Shown in pieces: positions 8,989 through 17,407 of a DNA stretch of 64,000 bases (position 1 is its first letter; every line of letters starts with the position of its first letter). The notes beneath the pieces are model-generated. The model was not told the DNA's origin and searched no databases. It saw nothing but the letters and a program-made list of their open reading frames with translations. This stretch comes from UBA10324 sp038326325 (GTDB lineage: Bacteria > Bacteroidota > Bacteroidia > Chitinophagales > UBA10324). The translations under genes were made by a program, and so were the position numbers. Location: NCBI GenBank assembly GCA_038326325.1, contig JBBQJW010000001.1, forward strand, positions 304,344 to 368,343, given 5' to 3'.

Positions 8989-9990
8989 TTAATCTGATAT
9001 CTCTTCTATTACCGACAATACAGTTATTTCCAAACCTTTTTGAAAAGAAAAAACAGGATCATAATCAAATAAATTTTTCGCTTTGCTCACATCGGCAAGC
9101 GATTGTGGAATATCTCCATCGCGTTTAGGTCCGAAAACAGGTTCACATGTAGCTCCGATTATTTTTTTCAATGAGTTAAATAAATCAATCAACGAAAACT
9201 GATAACCACATGCGATATTATAAACCTGCCCGAATGCATTTTCATTATCAGCACACATGGCTTTGATGTTTGCTTGAACTGCATTTTCTACAAAAGTGAA
9301 ATCGCGGGTGTTGCTTCCATCGCCATTGATGATTGGGCGTTCATTTTTTTTCAGCATATCGATCCACTTCGGAATTACGGCGGCGTATTGTCCGTTCGGA
9401 TCTTGTCGCGGCCCGAAAATATTGAAGTATCGTAGCCCGATAATTTTCATTCCATAATTCAAACCAAAAACATGCGCGTATAATTCATTCGTGTATTTCG
9501 AAACTGCATAAGGAGAAAGTTGCTTTCCAATTTTGTCTTCCACTTTCGGTAAACCCGGATGGTCGCCATACACTGATGATGATGAAGCATAAACAACTCG
9601 TTGAATTCCTGCATCGCGCGCAGCAACCATCATGGTTAAAAACCCATCAACATTTATTCTGTTCGTAGCAACCGGATCTTTAATTGAACGAGGTACAGAA
9701 CCTAGTGCTGCCTGGTGTAACAGTGCAGTCATTCCTTCACAGGCGCGATTACAATCATCGCTGTTACAAATATCTCCTTCAATAAATTCGAATCTCGGAT
9801 TATTTTTAAAGAGCTCTATATTTTCTCTTCGCCCTGTAATGAAATTATCAATGACACGAACTTTAGCAGCGCCATATTTCAATAAATATTCTACAAGATG
9901 AGAACCGATAAATCCAGCACCTCCTGAAATAAGAATTTTCTGATTTGATAAATCGGATGAGTGATATTGTTGTTCGTACATTTTTTTCAA
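8989..9990 (-). CDS. UDP-N-acetylglucosamine 4-epimerase-like SDR (WbpP/TviC group)
   Basis: 333 residues, extended SDR: ISGGAGFIGSHLVEYLL near residue 21, HQAALGSVPRSIKDP near 91, the catalytic ASSSSVYGD (about 137-145) and YAVSKYTNELY (about 162-172). The block SVPRSIKDP followed by an N-rich helix is characteristic of the WbpP/TviC/Gne epimerases that interconvert UDP-GlcNAc and UDP-GalNAc (or their uronic acids). The second nucleotide-sugar dehydrogenase of this operon, two genes upstream, is of the TviB/WbpA type, and the pair together would make a UDP-N-acetyl-hexosaminuronic acid. Substrate direction cannot be read from sequence. Confidence 0.85.
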   Translation of the reverse strand: MKKMYEQQYHSSDLSNQKILISGGAGFIGSHLVEYLLKYGAAKVRVIDNFITGRRENIELFKNNPRFEFIEGDICNSDDCNRACEGMTALLHQAALGSVPRSIKDPVATNRINVDGFLTMMVAARDAGIQRVVYASSSSVYGDHPGLPKVEDKIGKQLSPYAVSKYTNELYAHVFGLNYGMKIIGLRYFNIFGPRQDPNGQYAAVIPKWIDMLKKNERPIINGDGSNTRDFTFVENAVQANIKAMCADNENAFGQVYNIACGYQFSLIDLFNSLKKIIGATCEPVFGPKRDGDIPQSLADVSKAKNLFDYDPVFSFQKGLEITVLSVIEEISD

Positions 9991-10040
9991 TAAAATTTAC
10001 ACTCGTTTGTATTTCATTTTCAAATCAACAAATCTTCAAA

Positions 10041-11096
10041 TTACCTTTTAACATATTGTTGATAGTAATATTTTTTATAGTCACCGCTTGTAACATTATT
10101 CAACCATTCTTCATTAGTAAGATACCATTCAACAGTTTTTTCCAATCCTTCTTCAAATTGCAAACTTGGTTTCCATCCTAATTCTTTATTCAACTTTCCT
10201 GCATCAATCGCATAACGCAAATCGTGACCTGCTCTGTCTTTCACATAAGTAATCAACTTAACCGAAGTGCCGTGTTCTCGATTCAGTTTTTTATCCATGA
10301 TGTTACACAACAAATGAATAAGATCAATGTTTTTCCATTCGTTGAAACCGCCGATGTTGTAAGTATCGCCAACTTTTCCAGTATGAAAAATCAAATCAAT
10401 GGCTGAAGCGTGGTCTTCGACATACAACCAGTCGCGCACATTTTCTCCCTTACCATAAACTGGAATCGGTTTGTTATTTTTAATATTATGAATCGCAAGC
10501 GGAATTAATTTTTCGGGGAAATGATTCGCACCATAATTGTTTGAACAGTTTGAAATTTTTATTGGCAGACCAAAAGTGTCATGATAAGCTCGAACCAAAT
10601 GATCAGAACTCGCCTTTGAAGCGGAGTAAGGTGAGTGCGGATCATACTTCGTGTCTTCAGTAAAAAATCCTTCTTCTCCCAATGAACCATACACTTCATC
10701 GGTGCTCACATGATAAAAAAGTTTACCATCAAAATTTTTCCAGATTGCTTTTGCAGCATTTAGTAATGAAACTGTTCCGACAATATTGGTCATAATAAAT
10801 TCCATCGGATTCGAAATACTTCTATCCACATGACTTTCCGCAGCGAGGTGTATCACTCCATCAAATTGATGTTCCTGAAACAGCGATTGCATTTTTTCAC
10901 CATCAACTATATCTGCCTTGATAAAAGTGTAGTTGGGTTTTGATTCTACATCGCGAAGATTTTCAAGATTGCCAGCGTAAGTGAGTTTATCAAGATTATA
11001 AATGTGATAATCGGGATAACGATTCACCATTCTTCGCACTACATGCGAACCAATAAACCCTGCTCCTCCGGTTATTAAAATTTTCTTTGTCGCCAT
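10041..11096 (-). CDS. rfbB: dTDP-glucose 4,6-dehydratase (RfbB/RmlB)
   Basis: 351 residues. Motifs are ITGGAGFIGSHVVRRM near residue 8, HLAAESHVDRSI near 83, STDEVYGSLG near 131 (with the catalytic Asp-Glu pair) and YSASKASSDHL near 158. It makes dTDP-4-dehydro-6-deoxyglucose, the branch point for rhamnose and other deoxysugars. Its start overlaps the stop of the upstream dehydrogenase gene by one base. RfbC and RfbD lie downstream in the same run, separated by export genes, so three of four rhamnose enzymes are here. Confidence 0.95.
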   Translation of the reverse strand: MATKKILITGGAGFIGSHVVRRMVNRYPDYHIYNLDKLTYAGNLENLRDVESKPNYTFIKADIVDGEKMQSLFQEHQFDGVIHLAAESHVDRSISNPMEFIMTNIVGTVSLLNAAKAIWKNFDGKLFYHVSTDEVYGSLGEEGFFTEDTKYDPHSPYSASKASSDHLVRAYHDTFGLPIKISNCSNNYGANHFPEKLIPLAIHNIKNNKPIPVYGKGENVRDWLYVEDHASAIDLIFHTGKVGDTYNIGGFNEWKNIDLIHLLCNIMDKKLNREHGTSVKLITYVKDRAGHDLRYAIDAGKLNKELGWKPSLQFEEGLEKTVEWYLTNEEWLNNVTSGDYKKYYYQQYVKR

Positions 11097-12391
11097 TACA
11101 ATCCCCAGTAGGTAAATGATTTTATTTTATTTCTGAAAATTCCTTTCACATCAACAATAATTCCTCCCTCATTCATTATTGTTTTAAAATAATTTTCGTC
11201 GAGTGTTAAATATTCTTTGTGATTTACGGCAACAATTATCGCGTCATACATTCCATTTGGTTCTTTCACTAAACCAAAACCATATTCATGATTCAACTCT
11301 TCACTATCAGCGTGCGGGTCAACAACTTCAACTGTTACACTGTAATTTTTCAACTCATTAACGATATCAGCAACTTTTGAATTGCGTATGTCGCTCACAT
11401 TTTCTTTAAAGGTCGCGCCCATAATCAACACACGCGAAGCACTTACATCTTTGTGGGCCTTCGTTAGTTTCTGGACTGTTCGGCGTGCGACATACGGCCC
11501 CATGTCGTCGTTAATTCTTCTTCCTGATAAAATTACTTCGGGATCATAACCTAACGCGTTCGCCTTGTAAGTGAGATAGTATGGGTCAACACCGATACAA
11601 TGACCACCAACCAATCCAGGAAAAAATTTCAGGAAATTCCACTTTGTACTTGCCGCTTCTAATACATCATAAGTATTGATTCCAATTTTGTCGAAAATGC
11701 GTGAGAGTTCATTCATCAACGCAATGTTTACATCGCGCTGAGTGTTCTCAATAATTTTTGCTGCCTCGGCAACTTTTATGCTTGCTGCACGATGCACTCC
11801 TGCCTTCACCACAATTTCATAAACTTTCGCAATTACATCCAAAGATTCTGCATCGCAACCTGAAACCACTTTCACAATTTTTGAAAGTGTGTGTTCTTTA
11901 TCTCCCGGATTAATACGCTCCGGAGAATATCCCAATTTGTAATCAACAATATTTTTTAATCCTGAAATTTTTTCAAGAACAGGATTGCAATCATCTTCGG
12001 TGCACCCTGGATAAACAGTGGATTCAAACACAACATAATCACCTTTCTTTAAAACTTTTCCAATTGCTTCCGATGCAGAAAGCACCGGTTTCAAATCAGG
12101 AACATTGTGTTGGTCAACAGGAGTGGGAACGGCTACAATAAAAAATTTCGCCTTCTTTAAATCTTCCATCTTTGCTGTAAACTCAATGTCGCATCCATCG
12201 AAAGCAGATTTTTCTAACTCATTGCTTGGATCAATTCCATTTTTCATCATCTCCACACGCTTCGCATTGATATCGAATCCGATTACCGAAATTTTTCGGG
12301 CGAACTCCAATGCAATGGGTAGTCCTACATATCCTAATCCGATGACTGCTAGTTTCTCTTCTTTATTAATCAATTGATCGTATAGACTCAT
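11096..12391 (-). CDS. Nucleotide-sugar dehydrogenase, UDP-N-acetyl-hexosamine type (TviB/WbpA-like)
   Basis: 431 residues with the UDP-glucose/GDP-mannose dehydrogenase three-domain layout: Rossmann motif VIGLGYVGLPIALEF near residue 15, the substrate block GYSPERINPGD near 165, the catalytic cysteine in VGGHCIGVDPYYL near 262, and a C-terminal UDP-binding domain starting ILIMGATFKENVSDIRNSK. The GGHCIGVDPYYL form is found in enzymes oxidising UDP-GlcNAc, UDP-GalNAc or UDP-ManNAc rather than UDP-glucose, whose signature is GGSCFPKD (seen in the Ugd of this cluster). It overlaps the gene upstream by four bases (ATGA) and the one downstream by one base. Confidence 0.88.
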   Translation of the reverse strand: MSLYDQLINKEEKLAVIGLGYVGLPIALEFARKISVIGFDINAKRVEMMKNGIDPSNELEKSAFDGCDIEFTAKMEDLKKAKFFIVAVPTPVDQHNVPDLKPVLSASEAIGKVLKKGDYVVFESTVYPGCTEDDCNPVLEKISGLKNIVDYKLGYSPERINPGDKEHTLSKIVKVVSGCDAESLDVIAKVYEIVVKAGVHRAASIKVAEAAKIIENTQRDVNIALMNELSRIFDKIGINTYDVLEAASTKWNFLKFFPGLVGGHCIGVDPYYLTYKANALGYDPEVILSGRRINDDMGPYVARRTVQKLTKAHKDVSASRVLIMGATFKENVSDIRNSKVADIVNELKNYSVTVEVVDPHADSEELNHEYGFGLVKEPNGMYDAIIVAVNHKEYLTLDENYFKTIMNEGGIIVDVKGIFRNKIKSFTYWGL

Positions 12392-13326
12392 TTCATTATT
12401 TTTTTAAAGTAGTCGTAAGTAATTTTTAATCCTTCGGTGCGTTGCACTTTCGGTTCCCAACCCAACAAAGATTTTGCTTTTGTAATATCCGGTTGCCGTT
12501 GCTTCGGATCATCTTTTGGTAAAGGTTCATAAATTACTTTTTGTGTGATGCCTGTAAGTTTAATTATTTCATCAGCAAATTGTGTAATTGTTATTTCGTC
12601 TGGATTGCCCATGTTTACCGGTTGTGCATAATTACTAAATAGCAAGCGATAAATTCCCTCAACTAAATCACTTACATAACAAAAAGAACGGGTCTGACTT
12701 CCATCACCGTAAATAGTTAAATCTTTTCCTGACAATGCCTGATAGAAAAAATTCGGCAACACACGACCATCATTCAATCGCATACGAGGGCCATAAGTAT
12801 TAAAGATACGAATGATGCGTGTTTCCAACCCGTGATAAGTGTGATATGCCATTGTAATACTCTCCTGAAAACGCTTTGCTTCATCATAAACACCACGCGG
12901 ACCAACAGGATTTACATTTCCCCAATATTCCTCTGTTTGAGGATGCACCAATGGATCACCATAAACTTCAGAAGTAGAGGCAACTAATATTCTTGCATTT
13001 TTCACTCTTGCTAAACCTAAAAGATTATGAGTACCAAGTGAACCAACTTTCAGAGTTTGTATTGGCCATTTCAAGTAATCAATCGGACTTGCGGGAGAAG
13101 CGAAGTGCAGAATGTAATCGAGTTTGTCGGGTACATGCACGAACTTCGACACATCGTGGTGATAGAACACAAAATTCCTTTTGGGGAAAAGATGTTCAAT
13201 ATTTTTTAAATCACCTGTGATTAAGTTATCCATTCCGACCACATCAAAATCTTCCTGCACAAAACGGTCACACAAATGCGAACCGATAAATCCTGCTGCT
13301 CCTGTAATTAATATTCGTTTGCTCAT
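12388..13326 (-). CDS. UDP-glucuronate decarboxylase (UDP-xylose synthase)
   Basis: 312 residues, SDR fold close to the UXS family: ILITGAAGFIGSHLCDRF near residue 5, HFASPASPIDYLKWPIQTL near 73, STSEVYGDPLVHPQTE near 117, and YDEAKRFQE near 146. It converts UDP-glucuronate, the product of the Ugd in this cluster, to UDP-xylose. The block ASPASPxxY and the R-rich YGPRMRLNDGRV region separate UXS from general epimerases. The presence of both enzymes implies that the exported glycan contains xylose or a derived pentose. Confidence 0.9.
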   Translation of the reverse strand: MSKRILITGAAGFIGSHLCDRFVQEDFDVVGMDNLITGDLKNIEHLFPKRNFVFYHHDVSKFVHVPDKLDYILHFASPASPIDYLKWPIQTLKVGSLGTHNLLGLARVKNARILVASTSEVYGDPLVHPQTEEYWGNVNPVGPRGVYDEAKRFQESITMAYHTYHGLETRIIRIFNTYGPRMRLNDGRVLPNFFYQALSGKDLTIYGDGSQTRSFCYVSDLVEGIYRLLFSNYAQPVNMGNPDEITITQFADEIIKLTGITQKVIYEPLPKDDPKQRQPDITKAKSLLGWEPKVQRTEGLKITYDYFKKIMK

Positions 13327-13329
13327 TTC

Positions 13330-13372
13330 CTCAGCCCAACCCTCTCCGAGGGAGAGGGAGGTAGAATTTTTA
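13330..13372. repeat. CCCTCTCC-GGAGAGGG hairpin element
   Basis: A short inverted repeat (CCCTCTCC, 3-base loop, GGAGAGGG) in the 146-base gap between the methyltransferase and UXS genes. Similar CCTCTCC/GGAGAGG elements are a familiar dispersed intergenic repeat in Bacteroidota genomes. No U tract follows on the transcribed strand, so it is more likely a mobile REP-like remnant than a terminator. Confidence 0.5.
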
Positions 13373-13472
13373 TTTATTGGGTCGCAAAGAAAATAATTAA
13401 ATGCTTAATTATGAGAACGAAAATTTAAATATAATTATGAGATAAAATTGTTAGGAATTCAAATAAATTTTT

Positions 13473-14264
13473 TCACCCGACAATATAATAACAGCAGGTG
13501 GTGAAAAAATCTCTGAGGAAAGGAATCGATTTTAAAACAGGAATTTGTTTGCGCGGTTTTAATCCGAACTTGTATTTGTAAATGGGATTGATGAGAAATA
13601 ATTTCCGGAGAATAATTTTCATACCTGCGCCGCTTACACAACGCTCAAATCTGTTAATAGAAATTTGTGTATCGTGTACTTCCAATAAGTCCTTCACTGT
13701 TACATCTGGTTGACGAAAAATATTTTTGATTAAAAATTTGTATATGCTACGAGGAAGAATGTGGTAGTAAGGCATTTTACCTAATTTGCCAATCGCTATT
13801 TGCTGGTGACCTCCGAAGGGCATACACCAGGGAGGGAATCCAAAAAAAATAATCCCATCGGGTTTCAAAAACTGCTTCAGAATTTTCATTACTGATTCCT
13901 GATTCGATAAATGTTCAATCACATCTTTCAGAATCACTACATCAAAACTTTTGTTGAATTCTGATTGAATTTTTTCATCATAAAAATTTCCAACTCTTAA
14001 ATCCAATTTGAATTTGCTGATAAAATCATTTGCATATCCCTTACCACGATCAACGCGCCAGTAGGCTAATTCCAATCCAGTACAGTCAGCGCCAAGTTCT
14101 GCAAATGCGCACAACACTCCCCCTTCGCCTGCACCAACTTCTAATACTTTTAAATTTTTGATTTCACTTTTTACCTGCTGAACGAAGGGTACAACATACT
14201 GTCGCGCATTGTCCAACTGTTGTTGAAACATAATTTCCGGCTTTCCATGATGCTCGAGAGACAT
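13473..14264 (-). CDS. SAM-dependent class I methyltransferase
   Basis: 263 residues. The SAM-binding glycine motif is KVLEVGAGEGGVLCAFAELG near residue 38. DCTGLELA follows as the acidic end of strand 2, and FDVVILKDVIEHLSNQES near 108 fits the post-II motif of the Methyltransf_11/23 group. The C-terminal half is basic and not diagnostic. Its place between Ugd and UXS in an exopolysaccharide operon suggests it methylates a sugar or sugar nucleotide, but the acceptor is not recognisable. Confidence 0.8.
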   Translation of the reverse strand: MSLEHHGKPEIMFQQQLDNARQYVVPFVQQVKSEIKNLKVLEVGAGEGGVLCAFAELGADCTGLELAYWRVDRGKGYANDFISKFKLDLRVGNFYDEKIQSEFNKSFDVVILKDVIEHLSNQESVMKILKQFLKPDGIIFFGFPPWCMPFGGHQQIAIGKLGKMPYYHILPRSIYKFLIKNIFRQPDVTVKDLLEVHDTQISINRFERCVSGAGMKIILRKLFLINPIYKYKFGLKPRKQIPVLKSIPFLRDFFTTCCYYIVG

Positions 14265-14272
14265 TTCTTAAA

Positions 14273-14304
14273 ATGAAAAGTGAAAAGTGAAAAGTGAAAA
14301 GTTT
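14273..14304. repeat. Short tandem repeat (GTGAAAA units)
   Basis: About four tandem copies of a 7-base unit, GTGAAAA, lie just upstream of the methyltransferase gene. The same unit recurs at 24781-24800 inside the signal-peptide region of the TolC-like gene. In the 164-base gap around it there is also a TGTAACA site at 14368. Confidence 0.6.
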
Positions 14305-14428
14305 AATGCAATTCGCACTGAGTCAGGAAGAGAAATACTTCGGAGTTCCATTTTCAAATTATCGTACTGTAACAGTTAATTGCAACATTGTATTCATATT
14401 CAAATTTTCAAACTGACGAATTTTCAAA

Positions 14429-15742
14429 TCAAGGTTTTATTTCTTCTCTACCAATGCTGTTGTAATAAAACCCTGCTTCGCGCGCCTGTTCTAAGTCATA
14501 CAAATTTCTTCCGTCAAAAATTATTTTGCTTTTCATGAGCAAAGCGATTTTTTCAAAATCAGGAGTTCGGAATTCGGCCCACTCAGTGAGAATCGCAAGT
14601 GCATCCACCCCCTTCAGCATGTCGTACATGTTTGTTGCAAATTCTACTCTACTTCCGAAAACCTTTTTTGCATTTTCAATTGCTTCAGAATCGTAAGCTG
14701 TAACAGTACATCCTTCGTTCAATAAATCTTCAATAATGTAGAGCGATGGGGCTTCACGAATGTCATCGGTGTTCGGCTTGAATGAAATTCCCCATAAGGC
14801 AATTTTTTTTCCTTTCAGATTTCCTCCAAAATGCTTTTTAATTTTTTTTACGAGAACATGTTTCTGAATATCATTCACTTTCATCACAGCATCAAGTATC
14901 TGAAAATTATACTTGTTGTCTTCGGCTGTTTTATAAAGTGCATGAACATCTTTCGGAAAACAACTTCCACCATATCCAATCCCCGGAAAAAGAAATCTTT
15001 TTCCAATTCGGTTATCACTACCAATTCCTTTGCGTACCCAATCTACATTCGCTCCTACTTTTTCGCACAGGTTTGCAATTTCATTCATAAAAGAAATGCG
15101 TGTTGCCAGATATGCATTAGCTGCATACTTGGTCATCTCTGCACTTCGTTCATCCATAAATATTATGGGATTGCCCTGACGAACAAAAGGATCATACAAC
15201 TGTTCCATTAATTTTTTTGCCCGCTCGCTGTTAGTTCCAATAACCACTCTGTCGGGTTTCATAAAATCTTCTACCGCAATTCCCTCCCTCAAAAATTCAG
15301 GATTTGAAACCACATCGAATTCAACTTTTGCATTTTTTGCAATTGCATCACGAACTTTTTCAGCAGTGCCAACAGGCACCGTGCTTTTATCAATGATCAC
15401 TTTGTATTCTGTAATTATTTTTCCTAAATCTTCAGCCACACCAATTATGTAAGATAAATCAGCGCTTCCATCTTCTCCCGGAGGTGTAGGTAGTGCGAGA
15501 AATAAAATTTTCGCCTGTGTAACAGCTTCACTCAAATCAGTCGTGAATTTCAATCTTCCATTCTCAACATTGCGTTCAAAAATTACATCAAGGTCTGGTT
15601 CAAAAATCGGCATCTTACCAGCACGAAGCATTTTTACTTTTTCTATATTAATGTCAACGCAAATAACATTGTTGCCAGTTTCAGCAAAACAAGTTCCTGT
15701 TACAAGTCCCACATATCCGGTTCCAATTACTGCAATTTTCAT
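14429..15742 (-). CDS. ugd: UDP-glucose 6-dehydrogenase
   Basis: 437 residues with AVIGTGYVGLVTGTCFAETG at the start, the thiol loop GYGGSCFPKDVHAL near residue 257 with the catalytic Cys, and a C-terminal UDP-binding domain (IALWGISFKPNTDDIREAPS). It oxidises UDP-glucose to UDP-glucuronate with two NAD+. The product feeds the UDP-glucuronate decarboxylase two genes downstream. It starts six bases upstream of the end of the DegT gene region in the same operon. Length and motifs are standard for bacterial Ugd. Confidence 0.95.
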   Translation of the reverse strand: MKIAVIGTGYVGLVTGTCFAETGNNVICVDINIEKVKMLRAGKMPIFEPDLDVIFERNVENGRLKFTTDLSEAVTQAKILFLALPTPPGEDGSADLSYIIGVAEDLGKIITEYKVIIDKSTVPVGTAEKVRDAIAKNAKVEFDVVSNPEFLREGIAVEDFMKPDRVVIGTNSERAKKLMEQLYDPFVRQGNPIIFMDERSAEMTKYAANAYLATRISFMNEIANLCEKVGANVDWVRKGIGSDNRIGKRFLFPGIGYGGSCFPKDVHALYKTAEDNKYNFQILDAVMKVNDIQKHVLVKKIKKHFGGNLKGKKIALWGISFKPNTDDIREAPSLYIIEDLLNEGCTVTAYDSEAIENAKKVFGSRVEFATNMYDMLKGVDALAILTEWAEFRTPDFEKIALLMKSKIIFDGRNLYDLEQAREAGFYYNSIGREEIKP

Positions 15743-15748
15743 GTTTAA

Positions 15749-16879
15749 TTATTTTAGAAAATCTAAAACTGACTGCGAAATAAAATTCAATTGTTCTTCA
15801 TCCATTTCGGTATGAATGGGAAGCGATAAAACTCTTGGCGATAACCAATTTGTATTTTTTAAATCGCCCACGATACGAGCGCCTTTTTCAAAGGCCTTTT
15901 GTTTATGACAAGCTAATGGATAATATAACATAGTTGGAATTCCTTTTTTCTTTAGTGTATCAATCATTGCTTCGCGATTTACCTCATCAGATAAAATAAT
16001 AGTATATTGGTGATACACATGCTTGGTATAAGATGCGCGAATGGGAGTTTTAATTTTCGGATGGTTCGCAAATGCTACATCGTAATAGTCAGCAACTTTT
16101 CTTCTTGCATCACAATATTCATCGAGGTGTTGCAATTTCACTTGAAGAATTGCCGCCTGCAAAGTATCAAGCCGACTGTTACACCCGACTAAATCGTGGT
16201 AATATTTTATTCGCTGACCGTGATTGGCCACCATTCTTAATCTCAATGCAAGGTCATCGTCATTGGTAAATATTGCACCGCCATCACCGTAACACCCAAG
16301 GTTTTTTGATGGGAAGAAGGAAGTTGTTCCTATCAATCCCATTGTTCCGGTCTTGAGTTTTTTTCCATTGCTGAAAGTATAATCACCACCAATTGCCTGC
16401 GCGTTGTCTTCAATTACTGGAATATTAAATTTCTTTCCGAGTTCAAGAATGGGTTCCAAGTTTGCAGCTTGTCCATACAAATGAACCGGCACTATTGCTT
16501 TTGTTTTTTTAGAAATAGCTTTCTCAATTTCCGAAGCTTCAATGGTAAAAGTTTCAGGATTTACATCAACAAAAACAGGAACACATTTAAGCAAAGCAAT
16601 TACTTCAACAGTGGCGAAGTAAGTGAACGACGGTGTAATCACTTCATCGCTCGGTTGTAAATCGAAAGCCATCATTGCAATTTGCAAAGCATCAGTTCCA
16701 TTAGCACATGGAATTACATTTTTTGCTCCTGAATAATTTGCTAATTCACTTGCGAAATCCTGAACAGGTTTTCCAGCTATGAAAGCAGCGGAATCAATCA
16801 CATCGTGAATTGCTTTATCAATCTCAGGTTTTATCTTTTGATACTGAGATTTGAGGTCAACCATTTCAATTTTTCTCAT
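15749..16879 (-). CDS. DegT/DnrJ/EryC1-family sugar aminotransferase
   Basis: 376 residues, PLP-dependent fold type I. Visible landmarks are CANGTDALQIAM near residue 58, PVHLYGQAANLEPI near 130, EDNAQAIGGDY near 155, and SFFPSKNLGCYGDGGAIFT near 185, which holds the Schiff-base lysine in SKNLG. It transfers an amino group, usually from glutamate, to a keto-sugar nucleotide. The likely substrate is the 4-keto product of RfbB or a 3-keto hexosamine, but this is inference. It is the first gene of the exopolysaccharide operon and has its own upstream promoter-like sequence. Confidence 0.9.
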   Translation of the reverse strand: MRKIEMVDLKSQYQKIKPEIDKAIHDVIDSAAFIAGKPVQDFASELANYSGAKNVIPCANGTDALQIAMMAFDLQPSDEVITPSFTYFATVEVIALLKCVPVFVDVNPETFTIEASEIEKAISKKTKAIVPVHLYGQAANLEPILELGKKFNIPVIEDNAQAIGGDYTFSNGKKLKTGTMGLIGTTSFFPSKNLGCYGDGGAIFTNDDDLALRLRMVANHGQRIKYYHDLVGCNSRLDTLQAAILQVKLQHLDEYCDARRKVADYYDVAFANHPKIKTPIRASYTKHVYHQYTIILSDEVNREAMIDTLKKKGIPTMLYYPLACHKQKAFEKGARIVGDLKNTNWLSPRVLSLPIHTEMDEEQLNFISQSVLDFLK

Positions 16880-16908
16880 AGTAATAACGCGGCTTTTTTA
16901 AAAGTCGG

Positions 16909-16937
16909 CAAACTTAACTGAAATTGCCTTAAGCTAA
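16909..16937 (-). promoter_or_regulatory. Candidate promoter of the exopolysaccharide operon
   Basis: On the minus strand TAAGTTTG (16909-16916) matches the TAnnTTTG -7 element. A TTAG, one mismatch from TTTG, lies about 17 bases upstream. The element is 30 bases before the DegT start, the first gene of a run with no gap over about 165 bases until cysQ. Confidence 0.4.
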
Positions 16938-16959
16938 TAACCCTTACAATGGCAAATGA

Positions 16960-17358
16960 TTATTGCGCCTGCTTCAAACTATTGAGGAATTGAATTCCTT
17001 CAGTCGTTAATTTTTTTACAAACAAAGTATCATTGAGATTGTAACTCACTTGTTCGCAACCATCGTGCAAACTGAATTGCATTTCGGTTGAATCTTCATA
17101 AACTTTAAAAATCAGTTTGCCTTCGTAAGTACAATCACCAGTAACAGTTGATTTTTCATCAATGTAATTCTTCCACATTTTTATTTTATCAATGTCGTTA
17201 GTTTCATAATGTACCATCGGAATAGTTGAACCGGAACTTATATAAACTTTTACTAAATCAGTTTCCTGAATAAGTTGATGCAAAGCAGATTCTTTTGTGC
17301 AGGAAGAAAATGCAATCAGAAGAATAACAAATAGAAAAAGTTGTTTGAGATTTTTCAT
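16960..17358 (-). CDS. Small lipoprotein of unknown function
   Basis: 132 residues. A hydrophobic signal segment (residues 5-18) ends in a lipobox, AFSSC, with the lipidated Cys near 20. The mature part is mixed alpha/beta with no motif that I recognise. It is the last gene of the exporter run, 50 bases after the second permease gene, and may be co-transcribed with it. There are two further cysteines in the mature part. Confidence 0.7.
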   Translation of the reverse strand: MKNLKQLFLFVILLIAFSSCTKESALHQLIQETDLVKVYISSGSTIPMVHYETNDIDKIKMWKNYIDEKSTVTGDCTYEGKLIFKVYEDSTEMQFSLHDGCEQVSYNLNDTLFVKKLTTEGIQFLNSLKQAQ

Positions 17359-17407
17359 AACTGAGAATTTGTTTTACTGAACGAATATGGTATGAAAAAT
17401 TATATTT

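Noticed and set aside
14831..15211. 126-codon plus-strand open frame opposite ugd
   Set aside because: It lies over a well-conserved dehydrogenase and has the mixed hydrophobic composition of an antisense frame.
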